Assembly (NCBI RefSeq): GCF_051433195.1
Contig: NZ_JBHMFT010000007.1
Location: forward strand, 164,023 to 228,022
Source: Falsiroseomonas sp051433195
GTDB taxonomy: Bacteria > Pseudomonadota > Alphaproteobacteria > Acetobacterales > Acetobacteraceae
Reading direction: 5' to 3'
DNA length: 64,000 bases
In this document: piece after piece, positions 38,839-56,687 of the stretch
Layout of the letters: the number at the start of each line of letters is the position of its first letter
Numbering within the stretch: position 1 is the stretch's first letter
Notes under the pieces: model-generated
What the model saw: the letters and a program-made list of their open reading frames with translations, nothing else
What the model was told of the DNA's origin: nothing
The model's database searches: none
Translations under genes and position numbers: made by a program

Positions 38839-38842
38839 GGCC

Positions 38843-39211
38843 TTACAGGACCTCCGGCGCCAGCGAGATGATCTTCATGAACTTCTTCCCACGCAGCTCG
38901 CGCACGACCGGTCCGAAGATACGGGTCCCGATCGGCTCGCCCTGCTTGTTGATCAGCACCGCGGCGTTGCCGTCGAAGCGGATGGCCGTGCCGTCGATGC
39001 GCCGCACGGGATAGGCCGTGCGGACGATGACGGCGCGGTGCACCTCGCCCTTCTTCACCTTGGCGCGGGGAATCGCTTCCTTGACGGAAACGACGATGAT
39101 GTCACCGACCGACGCGGTCCGGCGCTTAGACCCACCCAGCACCTTGATGCACTGGACGCGACGCGCACCGGAGTTGTCGGCGACTTCGAGATTGGATTCG
39201 ACCTGGATCAT
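38843..39211 (-). CDS. rplN: 50S ribosomal protein L14
   Basis: A 122-residue L14 of standard length (MIQVESNLEVADNSGARRVQ start; GEPIGTRIFGPVVRELR near the end). It lies at the subunit interface and binds L19 and the silencing factor RsfS. First gene of the spc group by E. coli convention, though here only 12 bp separate it from rpsQ. Confidence 0.97.
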   Translation of the reverse strand: MIQVESNLEVADNSGARRVQCIKVLGGSKRRTASVGDIIVVSVKEAIPRAKVKKGEVHRAVIVRTAYPVRRIDGTAIRFDGNAAVLINKQGEPIGTRIFGPVVRELRGKKFMKIISLAPEVL

Positions 39212-39223
39212 GGTGGGTCCGCC

Positions 39224-39541
39224 TCAGCCTGCCGAAGCCGGCGCGTCGGCAGACGGTGCGGCAGCGACGACCGGGGCGGCAAAGCCCTCCGGACGCTCGA
39301 CCGCATCGCCGTTGCGCGCAATCACCAGCCAGGACTTGTTCTTGCTGATCGGGCGGCATTCCTCGATCGACACCAGGTCGCCTTCCTTGCAGAGGTTCGC
39401 CGCGTCATGCGCTGCGTACTTCTTGGAACGGCGGATGAACTTCTTGTAGAGCGGATGCATCACGCGACGCTCGACCAAGACGGTGATCGTCTTGTCGGTC
39501 TTGTCGCTGACCACCCGGCCCGTGAGGACGCGCCTCGGCAT
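39224..39541 (-). CDS. rpsQ: 30S ribosomal protein S17, with a C-terminal Ala/Pro tail
   Basis: A 105-residue S17 compared with about 84 in E. coli. The OB-fold core (MPRRVLTGRVVSDKTDKTIT, RRSKKYAAHDA, IEECRPISKNKSWLV) is complete, and an extra tail of about 25 residues rich in Ala, Pro and Ser follows (VVAAAPSADAPASAG). S17 is a primary 16S rRNA binder. Spacing to both neighbours is 12 bp. Confidence 0.97.
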   Translation of the reverse strand: MPRRVLTGRVVSDKTDKTITVLVERRVMHPLYKKFIRRSKKYAAHDAANLCKEGDLVSIEECRPISKNKSWLVIARNGDAVERPEGFAAPVVAAAPSADAPASAG

Positions 39542-39553
39542 CGCCCGAACCCC

Positions 39554-39769
39554 TTAAGCTTGTTTCGCCGAGCCGCGGACGCGCTCGGTCATGATCGTCT
39601 TCGCCCGCGCGATATCCCGGCGAACTTCCTTGATGCGACCCGTCGCCTCAAGCTGACCGGTGGCCCGCTGGAAGCGCAGGTTGAACTGCTCCTTCCGCAG
39701 GTTCACCAGCATCTCCTGCAGCTCGTCCGGGGACTTCGCCCGAACGTCCGCGATCTTTGTCTGCGCCAT
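39554..39769 (-). CDS. rpmC: 50S ribosomal protein L29
   Basis: A 71-residue two-helix L29 (KSPDELQEMLVNLRKEQFNL; RFQRATGQLEATGRIKEVRR) located at the peptide exit near the SRP and trigger factor docking site. The start is 1 bp after the rplP stop. Confidence 0.97.
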   Translation of the reverse strand: MAQTKIADVRAKSPDELQEMLVNLRKEQFNLRFQRATGQLEATGRIKEVRRDIARAKTIMTERVRGSAKQA

Positions 39770-39770
39770 C

Positions 39771-40196
39771 TCAGGCCTCCGCCGTGGCGCCGAGGCGCGT
39801 CACGATCTTCGTCTTGATCGGCAGCTTCGCCGCCCCGAGTTCGAGCGCCTCGCGCGCGATTTCGCCGGAGACCCCGTCCAGCTCGAACATGATGCGGCCC
39901 GGCTTGACCCGTGCCACCCAGTATTCCGGCGCGCCCTTGCCCGAGCCCATGCGGACTTCGGCCGGCTTCGTCGAGACGGGCACATCCGGGAAGATGCGGA
40001 TCCAGACCCGGCCCTGGCGCTTCATGGCGCGCGTGATGGCGCGTCGTGCCGCCTCGATCTGCCGCGCCGTCACCCGCTCGGGCTCCAGCGCCTTCAGGCC
40101 GAAGCCACCGAAGGTCAGGGTGAATCCACCACGGGCGATGCCCTTGATGCGGCCCTTGTGGGCCTTGCGGAACGTCGTGCGCTTAGGCTGAAGCAT
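39771..40196 (-). CDS. rplP: 50S ribosomal protein L16
   Basis: A 141-residue L16 (MLQPKRTTFRKAHKGRIKG start; GRVWIRIFPDVPVSTKPAEVRMGSGKG in the middle). The arginine modified by a hydroxylase in some bacteria lies in the loop around EVRMGSGKG. L16 helps position the A-site tRNA. It is coupled to rpmC by a 1-bp gap. Confidence 0.97.
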   Translation of the reverse strand: MLQPKRTTFRKAHKGRIKGIARGGFTLTFGGFGLKALEPERVTARQIEAARRAITRAMKRQGRVWIRIFPDVPVSTKPAEVRMGSGKGAPEYWVARVKPGRIMFELDGVSGEIAREALELGAAKLPIKTKIVTRLGATAEA

Positions 40197-40208
40197 GATA
40201 CTTTACTC

Positions 40209-40886
40209 TCAGCGCTGCGGCGCTTGTTCCGCGGCGCGCTTGTCCTGCGCCATCGGATCATGGGCCATGACTTCGCCCTTGAAGATCCAGACCTTGACAC
40301 CGCAGGTGCCGTAGGTGGTCTTCGCCGTGGCGACGCCGTAATCGATATCGGCACGAAGCGTGTGCAACGGAACGCGGCCCTCGCGGTACCACTCCATCCG
40401 CGCGATCTCCGCCCCGCCAAGCCGGCCGGAGCAGTTGATGCGGATGCCGCCGGCGCCGAGGCGCATGGCGGACTGCACGGCGCGCTTCATCGCACGGCGG
40501 AACGCCACGCGGCGCTCCAGCTGCTGCGCGATGCTCTCGGCGACCAGCGTGCTGTCGATCTCTGGCTTGCGGATCTCGACGATGTTCAGGGACACTTCGG
40601 CCCCTGCCATCTTCGCCAGGTCCTTGCGCAGGTTCTCGATATCCGCGCCCTTCTTGCCGATGACCACGCCAGGCCGGGCGGCATGGATGGTCACGCGCGG
40701 CTTCTTGCCGGGACGCTCGATCACGACGCGCGATACGCCGGCGCCCTTCAGGCGCTCACGCAGCGTACGGCGCAGCTTCAGGTCCTCGTGCAGCATCCGC
40801 GCATAGTCGGCTTCCGCGAACCAGCGGCTGTCCCATGTGCGGTTGATGCCGAGCCGGAGCCCGATCGGATTGACTTTGTGACCCAT
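40209..40886 (-). CDS. rpsC: 30S ribosomal protein S3
   Basis: A 225-residue S3 with the KH domain (VVIGKKGADIENLRKDL) and the C-terminal S3 domain (INCSGRLGGAEIARMEWYREG). It forms part of the mRNA entry tunnel and helicase centre. The start MGHKVNPIGLRLGINRTWDS at 40886 is the family start and lies 1 bp from rplV; longer in-frame starts overlap rplV and are rejected. Confidence 0.97.
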   Translation of the reverse strand: MGHKVNPIGLRLGINRTWDSRWFAEADYARMLHEDLKLRRTLRERLKGAGVSRVVIERPGKKPRVTIHAARPGVVIGKKGADIENLRKDLAKMAGAEVSLNIVEIRKPEIDSTLVAESIAQQLERRVAFRRAMKRAVQSAMRLGAGGIRINCSGRLGGAEIARMEWYREGRVPLHTLRADIDYGVATAKTTYGTCGVKVWIFKGEVMAHDPMAQDKRAAEQAPQR

Positions 40887-40887
40887 G

Positions 40888-41292
40888 TTACGCGGCCTCC
40901 TGCTGTGCCGCCGGCGGGGCGATGGTCTGCTCCGCCACCACGATCTTGAGATGGCTGAACCACTTCTCGATCTGCGAGGAGCGGCCGCGACCACGCGCGT
41001 GGAAGCGCTTCATCACCACCGCACGACCAACCTCGGCCTTGGTTACGACCAGGCGGTCGACATCCAGGGAGTGGTTGTTCTCCGCGTTGGCGATGGCGCT
41101 CTCGAGCGTCTTCTTCACCGTCTGTGCGATGCGGCGCTTGGAGAAGGTCAGCGTCGCGACGGCGTCCTGCGCCGTGCGGCCGCGGATCAACCCCGCCACC
41201 AGGTTCAGCTTCCGCGGGCTGACACGAATGTTCTTCGTGACGGCCTGCGCTTCGGTTTCTTCGAGCCCGCGCTCGTGCTTCGGCTTGCTCAT
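40888..41292 (-). CDS. rplV: 50S ribosomal protein L22
   Basis: A 134-residue L22, longer at both ends than E. coli L22 (110). The core SPRKLNLVAGLIRGRTAQDA and the beta-hairpin loop RAVVMKRFHARGRGRSSQIE, which reaches into the exit tunnel and contains macrolide-relevant residues, are normal. The C-terminal tail is Ala/Gln-rich (TIAPPAAQQEAA). Confidence 0.97.
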   Translation of the reverse strand: MSKPKHERGLEETEAQAVTKNIRVSPRKLNLVAGLIRGRTAQDAVATLTFSKRRIAQTVKKTLESAIANAENNHSLDVDRLVVTKAEVGRAVVMKRFHARGRGRSSQIEKWFSHLKIVVAEQTIAPPAAQQEAA

Positions 41293-41296
41293 GGCG

Positions 41297-41575
41297 TTAG
41301 CCCCGCTTCGCCTTCTTGTCGGACGAGTGCCCGGTGAAGGTACGCGTCGGCGAGAACTCCCCGAACTTGTGCCCGACCATGTTCTCGTTCACCTGCACCG
41401 GGATGAACTTCTTCCCGTTGTACACGCCGAACACCAAACCCACGAACTGCGGCAGGATCGTGCTGCGGCGGGACCAGATCTTGATGACCTCGTTCCGGCC
41501 GGAGGCACGAGCCGCCTCTGCCTTGTTGAGCAGGTAGCCGTCGACGAACGGCCCCTTCCAGACGCTGCGCGACAT
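41297..41575 (-). CDS. rpsS: 30S ribosomal protein S19
   Basis: A 92-residue S19 of exact family length. SRSVWKGPFVDGYLL at the start and EFSPTRTFTGHSSDKKAKRG at the end are standard. It sits in the head with S13 near the A-site tRNA. Gaps of 4-5 bp to neighbours. Confidence 0.97.
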   Translation of the reverse strand: MSRSVWKGPFVDGYLLNKAEAARASGRNEVIKIWSRRSTILPQFVGLVFGVYNGKKFIPVQVNENMVGHKFGEFSPTRTFTGHSSDKKAKRG

Positions 41576-41580
41576 TGCCG

Positions 41581-42414
41581 TCAGCCCTTCGTCGCGTTGC
41601 GGCGCCGGACGATGAGCCGGTCCGTACGCTTGTTGTTACGGGTCTTGGCACCCTTGGTGGGCTTGCCCCACGGGGTAACCGGATGGCGGCCACCGGAGGT
41701 CCGGCCTTCGCCACCACCATGCGGGTGGTCGACGGGGTTCATGACCACGCCGCGGACATGCGGGCGGAAGCCCATCCAACGAGTCCGGCCAGCCTTGCCG
41801 ATCTGCTGGTTGCTGTTGTCCGGGTTCGACACGGCGCCGATGGCGGCCATGCACTCGGCCCGCACCAGGCGAACCTCTCCGGACATCAGCTTGACCTGCG
41901 CGTAGCCGGCATCCTTGCCGACCAGCTGGCAGAAGGTGCCAGCCGAGCGTGCGATCTTGGCACCGGCGCCGGGCTTCATCTCCAGGCAATGGATGATGGT
42001 GCCGACCGGGATGTTGGCCAGCGGCATCGCGTTGCCCGGCTTGATGTCGACCTTCTCGCCCGACACCACGCTGTCGCCCGCCTTCAGGCGCTGCGGCGCA
42101 ATGATGTAGGCCAACTCGCCATCCGCATACTTCAGCAGCGCGATCCAGGCCGAGCGGTTCGGGTCGTATTCCAGGCGCTCGACAACCGCGGCCACATCAT
42201 ACTTGCGGCGCTTGAAGTCGACGATGCGGTAGGACTGCTTGTGTCCGCCGCCCCGGAACCGGACCGTCGTGCGGCCATGGTTGTTGCGGCCGCCGGAGTG
42301 CGACTTGCCCTCCGTCAGCCCCTTGACCGGCTTGCCCTTCCAAAGGTCGGAACGGTCCACCAGGACCGTGCCGCGCAGCGAAGGCGTAACAGGGTTGAAA
42401 TTCTTCAATGCCAT
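41581..42414 (-). CDS. rplB: 50S ribosomal protein L2
   Basis: A 277-residue L2, close to family length. ALKNFNPVTPSLRGTVLVDR at the start, the RNA-binding core, and the peptidyl-transferase-proximal GVVMNPVDHPHGGGEGRT with the conserved histidine are present. Met at 42414 is chosen because it follows the rplW stop by 4 bp and matches the family start; a Met four codons upstream would overlap rplW. Confidence 0.97.
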   Translation of the reverse strand: MALKNFNPVTPSLRGTVLVDRSDLWKGKPVKGLTEGKSHSGGRNNHGRTTVRFRGGGHKQSYRIVDFKRRKYDVAAVVERLEYDPNRSAWIALLKYADGELAYIIAPQRLKAGDSVVSGEKVDIKPGNAMPLANIPVGTIIHCLEMKPGAGAKIARSAGTFCQLVGKDAGYAQVKLMSGEVRLVRAECMAAIGAVSNPDNSNQQIGKAGRTRWMGFRPHVRGVVMNPVDHPHGGGEGRTSGGRHPVTPWGKPTKGAKTRNNKRTDRLIVRRRNATKG

Positions 42415-42418
42415 GGCG

Positions 42419-42751
42419 TCACGCAAGCCCCGTCGTGAGGTCGATGGTCTGGCCGGCGTGAAGCCGCACCACCGCCTTCTTCCAATCGGAACGCTGGCCC
42501 TTGCGACCGCGGAACCGCTTGGTCTTGCCCTTCATCACGAGCGTGTTCACCGCCTCGACCTTGACGGCGAACAGCTTCTCGACGGCCTGCCGGATTTCCG
42601 GCTTGGTCGCATCCAGGGTCACCTTGAAGGTCACCTGGCTGCTCTCGTTCAGGCGCGTCGCCTTTTCCGTCACCACCGGCGCCAGGATCACCTGGTACAG
42701 GCGCTCCGCGGACAGGACCTTGCCGCGCGGCTTGGGTGCCGTCTCGCTCAT
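42419..42751 (-). CDS. rplW: 50S ribosomal protein L23
   Basis: A 110-residue L23, the main docking site at the tunnel exit for trigger factor and SRP. The family core YQVILAPVVTEKATRLNE and VNTLVMKGKTKRFRGRKGQR are present; a 10-residue N-terminal addition is seen. The start overlaps the rplD stop as ATGA. Confidence 0.97.
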   Translation of the reverse strand: MSETAPKPRGKVLSAERLYQVILAPVVTEKATRLNESSQVTFKVTLDATKPEIRQAVEKLFAVKVEAVNTLVMKGKTKRFRGRKGQRSDWKKAVVRLHAGQTIDLTTGLA

Positions 42752-43398
42752 GCCTCAGCTTCCTTCTTCGCGCCGCTGAGCCGAACGGCCAGAGCCTCAA
42801 GCCCGGCCCGCGTCACCGCCAGCACGTCGTGGTTGAGGATGTCGTACACATTGGCGCCGATCGTCGGCAGCACGTCGATCTTCGGGATGTTGCGGGTGAC
42901 GCGGGCGAAGCCCGCATCCACCGTCGCATCGATGACCAGCGCGCTGTCCCAGCCCAGCTTCTTCAGCTGCGCCACCATCGCCGACGTCTTGGCATCATCG
43001 CCCGCGGCCGCCGCGTCCAGCACGATCAGCTTGCCGGCCGCGACCTTGGCGGACAGCGCACAGATCAGGCCGAGACGACGGACCTTCTTGTTTAGATTGT
43101 ATTCGTGGCTGCGCACGACCGGGCCGTGCACGATGCCACCCTTGCGGTACTGCGGTGCCCGCAGCGAGCCCTGGCGCGCGTTGCCGGTGCCCTTCTGCCG
43201 GTACGGCTTCTTGGTCGTGCCGGAAACCTCGCCCATGCCCTTGACCTTGTGGGTCCCGGCGCGACGCTTGGCCAATTGCCAATGAACAACCCGCGCCATG
43301 ATGTCGGCCCGCGGCGCGGCGCCGAACAGCGCCTCCGAAAGCTCGATCTCGCCGGCCGGCGTGTTGTCGAGAGTGATGACAGGAAGCTGGATCGCCAT
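42748..43398 (-). CDS. rplD: 50S ribosomal protein L4
   Basis: A 216-residue L4 with the long internal loop that lines the exit tunnel (GTKKPYRQKGTGNARQGSLR and RAPQYRKGGIVHGP). In gamma-proteobacteria L4 also represses the S10 operon; there is no evidence for that here. The end overlaps rplW by 4 bp and the start is 5 bp from rplC. Confidence 0.97.
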   Translation of the reverse strand: MAIQLPVITLDNTPAGEIELSEALFGAAPRADIMARVVHWQLAKRRAGTHKVKGMGEVSGTTKKPYRQKGTGNARQGSLRAPQYRKGGIVHGPVVRSHEYNLNKKVRRLGLICALSAKVAAGKLIVLDAAAAGDDAKTSAMVAQLKKLGWDSALVIDATVDAGFARVTRNIPKIDVLPTIGANVYDILNHDVLAVTRAGLEALAVRLSGAKKEAEA

Positions 43399-43403
43399 GA
43401 TTC

Positions 43404-44129
43404 TTACCCTTGCGCCCCAGCTTCGCCAGCCGCAGCCACGCCTGCGGGATACGGCGCGTCGGCATGGCGCGCACGCTTCACCGCATCGCGCACCAGCACA
43501 TAGCCACCCTTCGAGCCCGGGATCGCGCCCTTCACCAGCAACAGGCCGCGTTCCGCGTCATGCCCGGCGATCACGAGGTTCTGCGTCGTCACGCGCTCGA
43601 CACCGAGGTGACCAGCCATCTTCTTGTTCTTGAAGGTCTTGCCGGGGTCCTGGCGGTTGCCGGTCGAGCCGTGCGAACGGTGGCTGACCGAGACGCCGTG
43701 CGAGGCTTCGAGACCGGAGAAGTTCCAGCGCTTCATGGCGCCGGCAAAGCCCTTGCCCTGCGTCACGCCGGTCACGTCGATCTTCTGGCCCACAACGAAG
43801 TGCCCGATGTCGAGCTTCGTCCCTGGGGCAAGCGTCGCGTCCTCCGCCACGCGGAACTCCACGGTCTTGCGCGGCGCATCGACGCCGGCCTTCGCGAAGT
43901 GCCCCTTCTGCGGCTTGGTGACGTTCTTCGGCTTCGCGTGGCCGATGCCGATCTGGACGGCGACGTAGCCGTCCTTCTCCATCGTGCGCTGCGCAACAAC
44001 CCGCACGTCATCGACATGCAGAACGGTGACAGGGACGGTGGAACCGTCCTCATTGAAAAGCCGGGTCATCCCCAGCTTCCGGGCGATCAGCCCGGAACGG
44101 CCCGTAACCTGACGGCCTGTGATGGACAT
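43404..44129 (-). CDS. rplC: 50S ribosomal protein L3
   Basis: A 241-residue L3, longer than E. coli L3 (209) at its N-terminus and C-terminus. The conserved RSGLIARKLGMTRLFNEDG start region, and the GVSVSHRSHGSTGNRQDPGK loop with the methylated glutamine position reaching toward the peptidyl transferase centre, are present. The Ala/Gly-rich tail is AGVAAAGEAGAQG. Confidence 0.97.
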   Translation of the reverse strand: MSITGRQVTGRSGLIARKLGMTRLFNEDGSTVPVTVLHVDDVRVVAQRTMEKDGYVAVQIGIGHAKPKNVTKPQKGHFAKAGVDAPRKTVEFRVAEDATLAPGTKLDIGHFVVGQKIDVTGVTQGKGFAGAMKRWNFSGLEASHGVSVSHRSHGSTGNRQDPGKTFKNKKMAGHLGVERVTTQNLVIAGHDAERGLLLVKGAIPGSKGGYVLVRDAVKRARHADAPYPAGVAAAGEAGAQG

Positions 44130-44152
44130 AATGTCGGTCCTTATACCGTCGG

Positions 44153-44461
<309 letters not shown>

Positions 44462-44493
44462 GGCGCTCTGGCCCGTATCCCTTCTGTCGTCGC

Positions 44494-45681
<1,188 letters not shown>

Positions 45682-45737
45682 GATGTCAAATCCTCAGATC
45701 GGATCGCGTTACCAGCGGTGCGCGTTGAAGCGCAGAT

Positions 45738-46214
45738 TTACCAGCGATAGTGGCTGAAGGCCTTGTTGGCTTCGGCCATACGGTGCGTGTCTTCGCGCTT
45801 CTTGACGGCGGAACCGCGGTTGTTCGCGGCATCCATCAACTCCGCAGACAGGCGGTCTTCCATCGTGTGCTCGCCACGCTTGCGGGCGCTGTCGATGAGC
45901 CAGCGGATCGCAAGCGCTTGGCGCCGCTCCGGCCGGACCTCGACAGGCACCTGGTAGGTGGCACCACCGACGCGACGCGAGCGCACCTCGACGGCAGGCT
46001 TCACGTTGTCCATCGCCTGATGGAACACGCCCAGCGGATCGGCGTTGGCGCCACCACGACGCTTCAGCGTGTCCATGGCAGCGTAGACGATGCCCTCGGC
46101 GGTGCTCTTCTTGCCGTCGTACATCAGCACGTTCATGAAACGGCTCAGCACGAGGTCGCCGAACTTCGGGTCCGGCAGGACTTCGCGCTTGGTGGCGCTA
46201 TGGCGGCGCGACAT
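45738..46214 (-). CDS. rpsG: 30S ribosomal protein S7
   Basis: A 158-residue S7 that organises the 3' major domain of 16S rRNA. SRRHSATKREVLPDPKFGD and the closing AEANKAFSHYRW are typical. Next in transcription order is tuf, not fusA, which is unusual for a str operon. A 9-bp copy of its last coding bases and stop (CGCTGGTAA on the minus strand) recurs at 45709-45717. Confidence 0.97.
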   Translation of the reverse strand: MSRRHSATKREVLPDPKFGDLVLSRFMNVLMYDGKKSTAEGIVYAAMDTLKRRGGANADPLGVFHQAMDNVKPAVEVRSRRVGGATYQVPVEVRPERRQALAIRWLIDSARKRGEHTMEDRLSAELMDAANNRGSAVKKREDTHRMAEANKAFSHYRW

Positions 46215-46225
46215 GTCTCAGTTCC

Positions 46226-46597
46226 TCACTTCGGCCGCTTGGCGCCGTACAGCGACCGGCGCTGGCGACGCTTGGCAATGCCCTGCGTGTCGAGCACGCC
46301 GCGCAGAATGTGGTAGCGAACGCCCGGAAGGTCCTTCACGCGCCCGCCGCGGATCAGCACTACGGAGTGCTCCTGCAGGTTGTGACCCTCGCCCGGGATG
46401 TAGCTCACGACCTCGTAGCCGTTCGTCAGGCGCACCTTCGCGACCTTCCGAAGCGCCGAGTTCGGCTTCTTCGGCGTGGTCGTGTAGACGCGCGTGCAGA
46501 CGCCCCGCTTCTGCGGGCTGCCCTGCAGGGCCGGAACCTTGTTCCGCTTCGCGATAGGCTCACGCCCGTGGGCGATGAGCTGGTTGATCGTCGGCAT
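46226..46597 (-). CDS. rpsL: 30S ribosomal protein S12
   Basis: A 123-residue S12 of the decoding centre. The start MPTINQLIAHGREPIAKRNK at 46597 has GAAGGGG 4 nt upstream; longer starts are unlikely. The loop TTTPKKPNSALRK and the loop GRVKDLPGVRYH carry unaltered lysines at the two positions where streptomycin-resistance changes occur, so a streptomycin-sensitive allele is predicted. It is the first gene after the promoter at 46802-46830. Confidence 0.97.
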   Translation of the reverse strand: MPTINQLIAHGREPIAKRNKVPALQGSPQKRGVCTRVYTTTPKKPNSALRKVAKVRLTNGYEVVSYIPGEGHNLQEHSVVLIRGGRVKDLPGVRYHILRGVLDTQGIAKRRQRRSLYGAKRPK

Positions 46598-46801
46598 GAC
46601 GCCCCTTCGTGCTCGTCTCGTCTGTCCCGGCACCGCAAACAGAGCGGCCCGCGTGGAAGGCCAAGTGGCACTTCCCTGCGGGCACCTGTCCGACCCCCGG
46701 CCTAGGCTCCTGTTGGAGCGGTTCCGGAAGCGCGTCGCTGGAGACCAATATCAGCCCGGCCGTACCGGCGCAGGCTGCGCCACATCCGACCAAGGTCGCG
46801 C

Positions 46802-46830
46802 CTAATATCCGGCGCGCCTGGTTGAGTCAA
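46802..46830 (-). promoter_or_regulatory. sigma70-type promoter of the str/S10 gene group
   Basis: On the minus strand TTGACT (46825-46830) and TATTAG (46802-46807) are separated by 17 nt. Transcription would begin near 46795 and leave a leader of about 200 nt before rpsL. It lies just beyond the hairpin that follows rpoC, marking a break between the two operons. Confidence 0.7.
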
Positions 46831-46835
46831 GCGAA

Positions 46836-46868
46836 GTGGCGCCTTTCGGGGGTCCCCCGGGGCGCCAC
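46836..46868 (-). terminator. Hairpin after rpoC
   Basis: An outer 8-bp stem GTGGCGCC / GGCGCCAC (46836-46843 with 46861-46868) encloses an inner GC stem. It begins 9 nt after the rpoC stop. The following TTCGCTTGAC has only a short T-run and runs directly into the -35 box of the next promoter. Confidence 0.7.
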
Positions 46869-46876
46869 CCGCATGG

Positions 46877-51052
<4,176 letters not shown>

Positions 51053-51152
51053 GCGGTCCACTCCGTCCGGCGCGCCAGCGTGCCCGCCTCGCGCCACGAA
51101 AAGGGAGAGAGCCGCGCCACCTTCCGGCAGCGCGGGGAAGCACGCCGCCCGA

Positions 51153-55340
<4,188 letters not shown>

Positions 55341-55444
55341 GCCTGTCCCGCTTCCCGTACCTGCCGGAGACGCACCGCGCCCGGAGGATTCCTGCCAATT
55401 CGCCTCGCCTGGAGCGGCGGGGCGCCATCGTCAAACGCGGTCGC

Positions 55445-55474
55445 GGGCGGGATTCCCAGATGGGAGTCCCGCCC
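55445..55474 (-). promoter_or_regulatory. Hairpin in the rplL-rpoB gap (attenuator or processing site)
   Basis: An 8-bp stem GGGCGGGA / TCCCGCCC (55445-55452 with 55467-55474) encloses a smaller inner stem. A second, imperfect GC hairpin lies near 55493-55524. In E. coli this gap holds an attenuator and an RNase III site; an equivalent role here is inferred from position. Confidence 0.5.
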
Positions 55475-55575
55475 GTTCCCGCAGATATGTCGCCCGCCGG
55501 CGAGCCAAAGGCCCGCCGGCGGGATTTCGCGCACCCGCCCCCGCCCGGAGGGGTGAGGTTGGGCGCGCAGCGACC

Positions 55576-55953
55576 TCAGCTGATCTCGACCACGGCGCCG
55601 TTCTCTTCCAGCACCTTCTTGATCTTGGCCGCTTCGTCCTTGTTCACCGAGTCCTTCACGACCTTCGGCGCACCCTCGACCAGGTCCTTGGCTTCCTTCA
55701 GCCCGAGACCCGTGATGGTGCGGATTTCCTTGATCACGTTGATCTTCTTGTCGCCGGCGGCCTTCAGGGTAACGGTGAATTCCGTCTTCTCCTCGACCGG
55801 GGCGGCCGCGGCCGCAGCCGCAGGCGCCGCTGCCGCTGCGGCCGGAGCCGCGGCGGAAACGCCCCACTTCTCTTCCAGCATCTTGGAGAGCTCAGCAGCT
55901 TCCAGAACGGTCAGGCTGGAGAGCTCTTCGACGAGCTTTGCGAGTTCGGCCAT
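55576..55953 (-). CDS. rplL: 50S ribosomal protein L7/L12
   Basis: A 125-residue stalk protein that recruits translation GTPases. The N-terminal dimerisation helix pair (AELAKLVEELSSLTVLEAAEL), an Ala-rich flexible hinge, and the C-terminal factor-binding domain (KINVIKEIRTITGLGLKEAK) are all clear. MAELAKL at 55953 is the family start; a Met 14 codons upstream has no support. It lies downstream of rplJ. Confidence 0.97.
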   Translation of the reverse strand: MAELAKLVEELSSLTVLEAAELSKMLEEKWGVSAAAPAAAAAAPAAAAAAAPVEEKTEFTVTLKAAGDKKINVIKEIRTITGLGLKEAKDLVEGAPKVVKDSVNKDEAAKIKKVLEENGAVVEIS

Positions 55954-56049
55954 GTCAATGTCCTTCGATCTAATAGCTTGGCTTGGTATTTGCAAGACCG
56001 AAGCGGGAACCCTTCCCGCCTGGTCCGATCATGAGGGTGGCAGGGGGGC

Positions 56050-56580
56050 TTACGCCGCCTCCGCCTCCGCCTCGTCCTTCTTGGCATACGCGGCGAATAC
56101 CCGCGCGAGCTGCGAGCCAGGAGCCTGCAGAATGCCCGCGATCCGCGTCGCCGGCGTCTGGATCAGGCCCAGAAGCTGCGCGCGCAGGGTCTCGAGCGAC
56201 GGCAGGGCGGCCAGCGCCTTGACGCCTTCGGCGTCCAGCGTCTGGGTCCCGAGCGCCCCGCCAAGGATGACGAACTTGTCGTTCACCTTGGCGAAATCCA
56301 CGGCGGTCTTCGCCACCGCCACCGGGTCCCGCGACCACGCAAGCGCGGTCGGGCCCTTCAGCAGCGGCGAGATGCCCTGGAAGCTGGTGCCATCGAGGGC
56401 GAGCGCGGCCAGCCGGTTCTTCGCGACCTTGTAGGTCGCACCGGCTTCCCGCATCCGCCGCCGCAGCGTCGTCGCATCCGCCACCGTCAGGCCCTTGTTC
56501 TGGCTGACGAGGACGAAGGACGTCTCCGCGAACACCGTTTGCAGGCCCTGCACGAAGGCCTGCTTTTCCGTACGGTCCAC
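56050..56580 (-). CDS. rplJ: 50S ribosomal protein L10
   Basis: A 176-residue L10 that anchors L7/L12 dimers. The start is GTG 56580 (VDRTEKQAFVQGLQTVFAE) with GGAG 6 nt upstream; an ORF extending far upstream is not protein-like. NKGLTVADATTLRRRMREAG and the C-terminal helix that binds L12 dimers (QLARVFAAYAKKDEAEAEAA) are present. A probable L10 leader precedes it. Confidence 0.95.
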   Translation of the reverse strand: MDRTEKQAFVQGLQTVFAETSFVLVSQNKGLTVADATTLRRRMREAGATYKVAKNRLAALALDGTSFQGISPLLKGPTALAWSRDPVAVAKTAVDFAKVNDKFVILGGALGTQTLDAEGVKALAALPSLETLRAQLLGLIQTPATRIAGILQAPGSQLARVFAAYAKKDEAEAEAA

Positions 56581-56593
56581 GTCCGTCTCCGAA

Positions 56594-56687
56594 TTTGGCC
56601 GTGCCTTTTGGAAGGGCGACGGCCGGTTCAAGCGCGGGGTGGGAACCACCCCGAAAGGCCTGCTGGAACGGGACCTACCAAGCCAAA
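56594..56687 (-). promoter_or_regulatory. Candidate L10 leader (autoregulatory RNA) before rplJ
   Basis: Within the 292-bp rplA-rplJ gap, TTTGGC and GCCAAA (56682-56687 and 56594-56599) can close a domain containing a 7-bp GGGGTGG / CCACCCC hairpin (56636-56652). The L10-L12 complex represses its own mRNA through a leader in this position in many bacteria. The fit to the known fold was not tested, so this is tentative. A separate 8-bp stem at 56847-56865 follows rplA. Confidence 0.4.
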
